Shown piece after piece: positions 6,159 through 11,397 of a DNA stretch of 11,397 bases (positions are counted from its first letter, which is position 1; every line of letters starts with the position of its first letter). Position numbers and translations under genes: made by a program. This stretch comes from Pseudomonadota bacterium (GTDB taxonomy: Bacteria > Pseudomonadota > Alphaproteobacteria > Rhizobiales > Hyphomicrobiaceae). Below the pieces are notes generated by a model, which had not been told where the DNA came from, made no database searches, and saw only the letters and a list, made by a program, of their open reading frames with translations. Where the stretch lies: the NCBI GenBank assembly GCA_023426855.1, contig JAEZBU010000077.1, forward strand, positions 1 to 11,397, given 5' to 3'.

Positions 6159-6962
6159 TCAGGACCCGCTTGGGCCGAGCACGGTGAAGCCCTGGGCTTC
6201 GAACAGCGGCTTGGCCTTGTCCGACTTCATATATGCCAGGAACTCAGCGGCGTCCGGCGATTTCGCGTCCGCGGTCAGAGCGGCCGGATAGATGATCGGC
6301 GGGTGGGTATCTTCCGGGAAGGCGCCGATGATCGCGACGTTGGGATCGGCCGCGGCGTCCGTCTGGTAGACGATGCCGGCTGCGGCTTCACCGCGCGAGA
6401 CGAGCAGAAGGGCCGCGCGCACGTTTTCTGCCTGTGCAACCTTGCCCGAGACGCTGTCCCATATGCCCAGCTTTTCCAGCGCGGCCTTGCCGTACTTACC
6501 GGCAGGCACGGCATCGACATTGCCCATGGCAAGGCGCTCATTGCCAAGCAACTTGGCCAGCTCAAAGCCCGGCTTGATCTCGATCTTCGTAGCTTTGTCC
6601 TTCGGCGCGATCAGTACGATGCGGTTGCCGAGCAGGTTGGAGCGCGTGTCGGCCTTGATGAGGTCCTTCTTGGCGACATAGTCCATCCACGCGAGATCGG
6701 CCGAGATGAAAACCTGGGCTGGCGCGCCGCTTTCGATCTGTTTGGCCAGTGCCGAGCTGCTGGCATAGGAAATCGAGGCTTTCTTGCCGGTTTCCTTCTG
6801 CCACTGCGCGTTGATGGCATCGAGGGCGTTCTTCATGCTGGCCGCAGCGAACACGACCACGTCCTTGTCCTGGGCGTGCGCTGGCGCAGGTGCCCACGCT
6901 AGGAGTGCTGCCGCTATCGCGCCAGCGCCACACAAAAGCCAGTTACGTCTACTGACGGTCAT
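6159..6962 (-). CDS. modA: Molybdate-binding periplasmic protein ModA
   Basis: The 267-residue precursor is the substrate-binding protein that captures molybdate (and usually tungstate) in the periplasm and delivers it to ModBC. The signal peptide is MTVSRRNWLL, a hydrophobic stretch, and APAHA, with predicted cleavage after Ala30. SRRNWLL resembles a twin-arginine motif, so export by Tat is possible. Mature landmarks are VVVFAAASMKNAL (35-47, oxyanion-binding Ser42), SYASSSALAKQIESGAPA (65-82, second binding Ser), GNVDAVPAGKYGKAAL (147-162, binding loop and Tyr) and GIVYQTDAA (196-204). The start is ATG 6962, because a strong AGGAGG precedes it by six bases; an in-frame ATG at 6995 has no support. 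It is the first gene of the mod operon, with a candidate ModE operator about 65-90 bases upstream. Confidence 0.96.
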   Translation of the reverse strand: MTVSRRNWLLCGAGAIAAALLAWAPAPAHAQDKDVVVFAAASMKNALDAINAQWQKETGKKASISYASSSALAKQIESGAPAQVFISADLAWMDYVAKKDLIKADTRSNLLGNRIVLIAPKDKATKIEIKPGFELAKLLGNERLAMGNVDAVPAGKYGKAALEKLGIWDSVSGKVAQAENVRAALLLVSRGEAAAGIVYQTDAAADPNVAIIGAFPEDTHPPIIYPAALTADAKSPDAAEFLAYMKSDKAKPLFEAQGFTVLGPSGS

Positions 6963-6968
6963 TTTGAT

Positions 6969-6974
6969 CCTCCT
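6969..6974 (-). promoter_or_regulatory. Ribosome binding site of modA
   Basis: The minus strand reads AGGAGG six bases before ATG 6962. It is the strongest Shine-Dalgarno sequence in the window, and it settles the modA start in favour of MTVSRRN over an in-frame ATG 33 bases upstream. Confidence 0.85.
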
Positions 6975-7026
6975 ACAGCCCCAAGCATCATGCACAGCAA
7001 CTGCCCCCTACGAATAAAGCATCCGA

Positions 7027-7050
7027 CGCTATGTTCAATCGGATATTTCG
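7027..7050. promoter_or_regulatory. Candidate ModE operator (Mo-box) upstream of modABC
   Basis: A 24-bp interrupted inverted repeat starts CGCTATGTT and ends ATATTTCG. It has the outer half-sites, total length and spacing of the E. coli modA operator as I remember it (CGTTAT...ATAACG, 24 bp). The left half fits well (CGnTAT); the right half has two mismatches. It lies 65-88 bases before the modA start, a sensible place for a repressor, and a ModE-type protein is encoded in the same window. The call is motif-based and tentative. Confidence 0.4.
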
Positions 7051-7228
7051 GCGGTGGCAATGTGCGACGCGGCAACCGTATTTTCGCGGTGTCCGCGGGG
7101 ACTGTGGCTGAACGGCTCCAGTGCAACGATGCAGACCGCGCGTTCGGATATGTTGTGAATTTGCTGGTGATGAGATGTGGGCGCGCAGGAACTTTGCCAC
7201 GACCCGTTGCGTCCCGCACCAGAATCAA

Positions 7229-7244
7229 CAACTAGATATAGGTA
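7229..7244. promoter_or_regulatory. Candidate NrdR box before the nrdAB riboswitch
   Basis: The core CTAGATATAG (7232-7241) matches nine of ten positions of the NrdR-box core CwAtATaTwG and is close to palindromic. It lies directly before, and touches, the start of the cobalamin aptamer, about where a promoter would be. NrdR is an ATP-cone repressor that controls ribonucleotide reductase operons in most bacteria. NrdR sites usually come in pairs a few helical turns apart. I find no good second copy at the usual spacing, and the flanking bases do not fit the full 16-bp consensus, so this is tentative. Confidence 0.35.
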
Positions 7245-7433
7245 TCGTGGTTCTCGGGGCCTGTGTGGTTCCGAGCTAAGAGGGAACCCGGTGAGCCTGA
7301 TGTCAGGCGATTCCGGGGCTGCCCCCGCAACTGTAAGCGGCGAGCTGCTGTCGACCAGTGTCACTGATGTGCGTTGCATCGGGAAGGCCAGACAGCAGCA
7401 AAGACCCGTGAGCCAGGAGACCTGCCGCGATTT
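7241..7433 (+). ncRNA. Cobalamin (adenosylcobalamin) riboswitch aptamer upstream of nrdAB
   Basis: The conserved blocks of the cobalamin riboswitch appear in order: AAGAGGGAACCCGGTG (7279-7294), GCTGCCCCCGCAACTGTAAG (7318-7337), TCACTG (7361-7366), GGGAAGGC (7381-7388), and the B12 box AGCCAGGAGACCTGCC (7411-7426). Outer helix P1 can form between ATCGTGG (7244-7250) and CCGCGAT (7425-7431), with one G-U pair. The element reads in the sense direction of nrdA, whose start is about 120 bases after the aptamer. Riboswitches of this class normally lower expression when adenosylcobalamin is abundant. This fits a B12-independent reductase being repressed when a B12-dependent one can work. Confidence 0.95.
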
Positions 7434-7553
7434 CGCTTTTCGTCCTCGGGCGGGGTGTCCCGGTGGTCGCTTGCAGGCTCGTGGGCGCTGTTCCGCGCCA
7501 TCCTTCATGCGTCCGCTCGGCTCCAGCCCACAACGCAAACTGGGTCAAGCCGC
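7434..7553 (+). promoter_or_regulatory. Expression platform / leader between riboswitch and nrdA
   Basis: This is 120 bases of non-coding leader. Short GC hairpins can form, such as GGCGC (7484-7488) with GCGCC (7495-7499). A competing long-range stem GTGGGC (7481-7486) with GCCCAC (7526-7531) uses part of the same sequence. No stem is followed by a U-run, so a classical intrinsic terminator is not seen. Control is more likely at translation, or through Rho. The nrdA ribosome site is weak (only GGGTCAAG-like sequence before ATG 7554). Confidence 0.45.
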
Positions 7554-10442
7554 ATGTCTCTCACTCTCGAATCCCGGTCCGGCGCAGCGGGCGCCAAAGC
7601 CGGTCCCCGTGCGATCGTTGCCGATAGCGTGCCTGCTGCAACGCTGGCTTATCAGGTCATTCGCCGCAACGGCTCGGTGACGCCGTTCGATCCGACCAAG
7701 ATCACCATCGCGGTCACCAAGGCATTCCTGGCCGTCGAAGGTGGACGGGCAGCGGCATCGCGCCGGGTGCATGAGGTGGTTGAAGCGCTGACCGCGCAGA
7801 TCGTCGCCGCTTTGACGCGTCGCGCCGACACCGGCCGCACGTTCCACATTGAGGAAATCCAGGATCAGGTCGAACTGGCGTTGATGCGCAGCGAGCACCA
7901 CAAGGTGGCGCGCGCTTATGTGCTGTATCGCGAGGAACGGGCGCGCGAACGGGCCCAGGCCAAAGCGGCTGAGGCGACGGCACCCGCAGTCGCTATCAAC
8001 GTCCGGCAGGCCGACGGCCGCCTGACGCCGCTCGATCACGGGCGCCTGGCAGGCATCATCCAGGAAGCGTGCGCCGGGCTCGCCGACGTCGAAGCCGAGC
8101 CGATTCTGGCCGAAACCCACCGCAATCTCTACGACGGCATCACGCTGGACGAACTGGCGCTGGCCCCGATCATGGCGGCGCGTACGCTGATCGAGCAGGA
8201 GCCGAATTACGCCTACGTCAGCGCGCGTCTGTTGCTCGACAAGCTGCGCAGCGAGGCGCTGTCGTTCGTTGCCGGACGTCCGGAACTGGCTACCCAGGCG
8301 GACATGACCACGCGCTATGCCGAGTATTTCCCGGCTTATGTCGCAACCGGCATCAAGGCCGAGCTGCTCGACCCGGAACTCGGACGTTTCGATCTCGCCC
8401 GCATCGCCGCCGCGATCAAGCCGGAGCGCGATCTGCAGTTCCAGTTCCTCGGGCTGCAGACGCTGTATGACCGCTATTTCCTGCAAACCAAGGGCGTGCG
8501 TTTCGAGCTGCCGCAGGCGTTCTTCATGCGCGTCGCGATGGGGCTGGCGATCCGCGAGATCGACCGTGAAGCCCGCGCCATCGAGTTCTACGACCTGATT
8601 TCGTCGTTCGATTTCATGTGCTCGACGCCGACCCTGTTTAACGCCGGCACGCTGCGCCCGCAGTTGTCGTCATGCTTCCTGACCACCGTCTCCGATGATC
8701 TCGACGGCATCTTCAAGGCGGTGAAGGACAACGCGCTGTTGGCCAAGTATTCCGGCGGTCTCGGCAACGATTGGAGCCGCGTGCGCGGCCTAGGCGCACA
8801 CATCAAGGGCACCAACGGCCAGAGCCAGGGCGTGGTGCCGTTCCTCAAGGTCGCCAACGATACGGCCATTGCGGTCAACCAGGGTGGCAAGCGCAAGGGC
8901 GCGGTGTGCGCCTATCTCGAAACCTGGCACATCGACATAGAGGAATTTCTCGATCTGCGTAAGAACACTGGCGACGACCGTCGCCGCACGCACGACATGA
9001 ACACCGCCAACTGGGTGCCGGACCTGTTCATGCAGCGCGTCTCAGAGGACGGGCAGTGGACGCTGTTTTCGCCGGACGAAACGCCGGACCTGCACGATCT
9101 CTACGGCGCCGCCTTCGCCGAGCGCTACGCCTACTATGAACAGAAAGCCGAGCGCATGGAAATGCGGGTCGCCAAGCGCGTCCGCGCGGTCGATCTGTGG
9201 CGGCGCATGCTGACCATGCTGTTCGAGACCGGCCACCCGTGGGTGACGTTCAAGGATCCGTGCAACATCCGCTCGCCGCAGCAGCATTGCGGTGTGGTCC
9301 ACTCGTCCAACCTGTGCACGGAAATCACGCTCAATACGTCGGACAACGAGGTCGCCGTCTGCAATCTCGGCTCGATCAACCTTGCCGCGCATGTGACGGA
9401 GAAGGGGCTAGATCGCGCACATCTGGCGCGCACGGTGAACACCGCCATGCGCATGCTCGACAACGTCATCGACATCAACTTCTACACCATCCCCGAGGCG
9501 CGCCGCTCCAACCTGCGCCATCGTCCGGTCGGCATGGGCCTGATGGGCTTCCAGGACGCGCTGCACATCCAGCGTATTCCCATGAGCTCGGATGCGGCCG
9601 TGGCGTTCGCCGACGAAAGCATGGAGGCGATCAGCTATTGTGCGATTTCCGCGTCGGTTGATCTGGCGGAGGAGCGCGGTCGCTACGCCTCGTTCGACGG
9701 CTCGCTGTGGAGCAAGGGCATCCTGCCGATCGACTCGCTTGATTTGCTGGCGGAAGCGCGCGGCGAGTATCTGCGCGTCGATACGGCGATGACTTTGGAT
9801 TGGGATACGCTGCGGGCCCGCGTTATCGACGTCGGCATGCGCAATTCCAACGTCATGGCCATCGCGCCGACCGCGACCATCTCCAACATCGTTGGTGTGG
9901 CGCAGTCGATCGAGCCGGCGTTCCGCAATCTTTACGTCAAAGCCAACATGTCAGGCGACTTCACGGTGGTGAATCCGTATCTCGTGCACGACCTGAAGGC
10001 GCGCGGCCTGTGGGACGAGGTGATGATCTCGGACCTCAAGTATTTCGACGGTTCGCTCGGCCCCATCAATCGCGTGCCGGAGGATCTGAAGGAGCTGTAT
10101 GCCACGGCCTTCGAGATCGACCCGCACTGGCTGGTGGATGCCGCGTCGCGGCGGCAGAAGTGGATCGACCAGGCGCAGTCGCTGAACCTGTATCTGGCTG
10201 CTCCAAATGGCCGAAAGCTCGATGCGCTGTATCGGCTGGCATGGGAACGCGGCCTGAAGACCACGTACTACCTGCGCACGCAGTCGGCGACGCACGTCGA
10301 GAAATCGACGCTGAAAGGCACGGACGGCAAGCTCAACGCCGTGTCGGTCGGCGGTGGCATGCTGGCAGCCCCGGAAGAGACGGAGCGTCCGCCGGTGCTG
10401 GCCTGCTCGATCGACGACCCGACCTGCGAGGCCTGCCAGTAA
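7554..10442 (+). CDS. nrdA: Ribonucleoside-diphosphate reductase, alpha subunit (class I), with two ATP-cone regions
   Basis: The 962-residue catalytic subunit reduces ribonucleoside diphosphates to deoxyribonucleotides, using a thiyl radical generated through NrdB. Residues about 33-130 are a canonical ATP-cone (YQVIRRNGSVTPFDPTKI), the overall activity switch. Residues about 148-235 are a second, more diverged cone (INVRQADGRLTPLDHGRL). In the barrel, Cys374 (LSSCFL) and Cys603 (CNLGSINL) are the redox pair, and NLCTE (586-590) carries the Asn, thiyl Cys588 and Glu of the active site. Near the C-terminus are the radical-transfer tyrosine pair (TTYYLRTQSATHVEK) and a CEAC swinging-arm pair (C958, C961). 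The size and double cone resemble Pseudomonas aeruginosa and chlamydial NrdA. The start is ATG 7554, after the riboswitch; a longer frame running back to 7374 would translate the aptamer. nrdB follows after 99 bases. Confidence 0.96.
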   Translation: MSLTLESRSGAAGAKAGPRAIVADSVPAATLAYQVIRRNGSVTPFDPTKITIAVTKAFLAVEGGRAAASRRVHEVVEALTAQIVAALTRRADTGRTFHIEEIQDQVELALMRSEHHKVARAYVLYREERARERAQAKAAEATAPAVAINVRQADGRLTPLDHGRLAGIIQEACAGLADVEAEPILAETHRNLYDGITLDELALAPIMAARTLIEQEPNYAYVSARLLLDKLRSEALSFVAGRPELATQADMTTRYAEYFPAYVATGIKAELLDPELGRFDLARIAAAIKPERDLQFQFLGLQTLYDRYFLQTKGVRFELPQAFFMRVAMGLAIREIDREARAIEFYDLISSFDFMCSTPTLFNAGTLRPQLSSCFLTTVSDDLDGIFKAVKDNALLAKYSGGLGNDWSRVRGLGAHIKGTNGQSQGVVPFLKVANDTAIAVNQGGKRKGAVCAYLETWHIDIEEFLDLRKNTGDDRRRTHDMNTANWVPDLFMQRVSEDGQWTLFSPDETPDLHDLYGAAFAERYAYYEQKAERMEMRVAKRVRAVDLWRRMLTMLFETGHPWVTFKDPCNIRSPQQHCGVVHSSNLCTEITLNTSDNEVAVCNLGSINLAAHVTEKGLDRAHLARTVNTAMRMLDNVIDINFYTIPEARRSNLRHRPVGMGLMGFQDALHIQRIPMSSDAAVAFADESMEAISYCAISASVDLAEERGRYASFDGSLWSKGILPIDSLDLLAEARGEYLRVDTAMTLDWDTLRARVIDVGMRNSNVMAIAPTATISNIVGVAQSIEPAFRNLYVKANMSGDFTVVNPYLVHDLKARGLWDEVMISDLKYFDGSLGPINRVPEDLKELYATAFEIDPHWLVDAASRRQKWIDQAQSLNLYLAAPNGRKLDALYRLAWERGLKTTYYLRTQSATHVEKSTLKGTDGKLNAVSVGGGMLAAPEETERPPVLACSIDDPTCEACQ

Positions 10443-10462
10443 GGATTGCAGCGACCCGCAGC

Positions 10463-10500
10463 GCCCGACCCTTTCCCAACTGGAGAGGGTAGGGGGGCGG
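10463..10500 (+). repeat. Hairpin in the nrdA-nrdB gap
   Basis: ACCCTTTCC (10469-10477) pairs with GGAGAGGGT (10483-10491) through nine positions, including one G-U, around a CAACT loop. An outer stem CGCCC (10463-10467) pairs with GGGCG (10496-10500). There is no following U-run, so it does not look like an intrinsic terminator. The CCCTTTCCCAACTGGAGAGGG pattern resembles a common intergenic palindromic repeat of proteobacteria; that resemblance is from memory. It could stabilise the nrdA message end or set the ratio of NrdA to NrdB. Confidence 0.65.
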
Positions 10501-10541
10501 AGCTTTGCCGTTACTCTCAAATTGAAAACTGGAGAATATTG

Positions 10542-11397
10542 ATGCTCGACTGGTCCGACCCAGTTTCGCCCCCAAAGCCGACGCCGAGCCAGCCTGTAGC
10601 TCAGACGGCGGTTGCAGCAGACATGACAGGGCTTGGTGAGATCGAGCGTGGCGGCGCCCGCGTGTCGGTCGATGATAAGCGGATGATCAACTGCCGCGCC
10701 GACGTGAACCAGCTTCTGCCGCTGAAATACAAGTGGGCATGGGAGAAGTATCTCGCCGGCTGCAACAATCATTGGATGCCGACGGAAGTCTCGATGCAGG
10801 CTGATATCGCGCTGTGGAAGTCGCCTGACGGGCTGACTGAAGACGAACGCCGCGCAATCAAACGCAATCTCGGGTTCTTCGCGGCCTCGGAGTCGCTGGT
10901 CGCCAACAACATCGTGCTGGCCATCTATCGCCATTTGACCAACCCTGAATGTCGCCAGTATCTGCTGCGCCAGGCCTTCGAGGAGGCCGTGCACACGCAT
11001 ACCTTCCAGTACATCGTGGAGAGCCTGGGCCTCGACGAGGGCGAGCTGTTCAACATGTATCGCGAGGTGCCGTCGATCACCGACAAGGCGGCCTGGGCGC
11101 TGAAGCACACCAAGAACCTCGACGACGCCAATTTCGCCACCGGAACGCCGGAAGCGGACCAGAGCTTCCTGAAGGATCTGGTCGCCTTCTACGTCGTGTT
11201 CGAGGGCATGTGGTTCTACACCGGCTTCGCACAGATCCTGTCGCTGGGCCGCCGCAACAAGATGGTCGGGATCGCCGAGCAGTATCAGTACATCCTGCGT
11301 GATGAGAGCATCCACCTGAACTTCGGCATTGACGTCATTAACCAGATCAAGGCCGAAAACCCGCACCTTTGGACCAAGACGTTCCAGGACGAGGTGC
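10542..11397 (+). CDS. nrdB: Ribonucleoside-diphosphate reductase, beta subunit, predicted class Ic (partial, 3' end beyond window)
   Basis: The first 285 codons are present. Chlamydial R2c has about 346 residues, so the last part is outside the window. NrdB is the ferritin-like dimetal subunit that supplies the oxidant to NrdA. All six metal ligands are visible: E117 (FFAASES), E148 and H151 (EEAVHTHTF), E221 (VVFEGMWF), E255 and H258 (RDESIH). The residue that is the radical Tyr in class Ia/Ib is Phe155. These correspond with a constant offset of 28 to Chlamydia trachomatis E89, E120, H123, F127, E193, E227 and H230. Tyr157 and Trp78 match the chlamydial electron-relay residues Y129 and W51. 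A Mn/Fe cofactor without a Tyr radical is therefore predicted. The start is ATG 10542 with GGAG at 10531-10534. The first ~45 residues are a Pro/Ala-rich extension. Confidence 0.95.
   Translation, partial: MLDWSDPVSPPKPTPSQPVAQTAVAADMTGLGEIERGGARVSVDDKRMINCRADVNQLLPLKYKWAWEKYLAGCNNHWMPTEVSMQADIALWKSPDGLTEDERRAIKRNLGFFAASESLVANNIVLAIYRHLTNPECRQYLLRQAFEEAVHTHTFQYIVESLGLDEGELFNMYREVPSITDKAAWALKHTKNLDDANFATGTPEADQSFLKDLVAFYVVFEGMWFYTGFAQILSLGRRNKMVGIAEQYQYILRDESIHLNFGIDVINQIKAENPHLWTKTFQDEV

Noticed and set aside
5907..6902. 331-codon open frame on the plus strand opposite modA/modB
   Set aside because: Antisense to well-supported modA and modB with clear motifs; the translation is Arg-rich and low in recognisable structure.
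7146..7158. GGATATGTTGTGA as a partner NrdR box
   Set aside because: Only about seven of ten core positions match, and it lies 86 bases from the better box, not at the usual spacing.
7374..7553. N-terminal extension of nrdA back to ATG 7374
   Set aside because: This would translate the cobalamin riboswitch aptamer. The conserved NrdA sequence and a sensible ATG begin at 7554.
9951..11366. 471-codon open frame on the minus strand opposite nrdA end and nrdB
   Set aside because: It lies entirely antisense to strongly conserved nrdA/nrdB sequence, has no recognisable domain, and is the kind of long shadow frame expected in GC-rich DNA.

Overview
The window looks like chromosomal DNA of a high-GC alphaproteobacterium, most likely a member of the Rhizobiales near Bradyrhizobiaceae. 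The reasons are the GC-rich codon use throughout, the tRNA-Tyr / rlmB arrangement, the CTAG-ended palindromic repeats, and the protein families present. The genus is not resolved. No mobile-element genes, CRISPR array or phage genes are visible.

Layout. (1) 1-416: a tRNA-Tyr on the minus strand with a well-formed sigma70-type promoter, then two adjacent 78-bp palindromic elements lying between this promoter and rlmB. (2) 417-1841: rlmB, a 23S rRNA ribose methyltransferase (+), convergent with a YdjA-like nitroreductase (-). (3) 1908-2327: a short ModE-type DNA-binding protein (+) with no molybdate-binding domain. (4) 2427-4279: a compact arsenic resistance operon, arsR-arsC-acr3 (+), with a candidate ArsR operator in front. 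(5) 4281-6962: modABC, a complete high-affinity molybdate ABC importer on the minus strand, convergent with acr3 across a single base. (6) 6963-7553: a divergent regulatory region holding a candidate ModE operator (mod side), a candidate NrdR box and a clear cobalamin riboswitch (nrd side). (7) 7554 to the window end: nrdA and the first 285 codons of nrdB, an aerobic ribonucleotide reductase.

The most notable system is the riboswitch-controlled ribonucleotide reductase. NrdB has Phe (F155) where the radical-carrying Tyr normally sits, and Glu (E117) as first metal ligand. Every other ligand lines up with the Chlamydia trachomatis class Ic subunit. The sequence therefore predicts a Tyr-radical-free, Mn/Fe-type class Ic enzyme. 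It is paired with a large NrdA carrying two N-terminal ATP-cone regions, and placed under an adenosylcobalamin riboswitch. The likely logic is that a B12-dependent class II reductase encoded elsewhere is used when B12 is present, and this B12-independent enzyme is switched on when B12 is short.

The second theme is oxyanions. A molybdate regulator of the 'HTH only' type is separated from the molybdate transporter by an arsenate/arsenite detoxification cassette. All functional statements come from motif reading without database searches.
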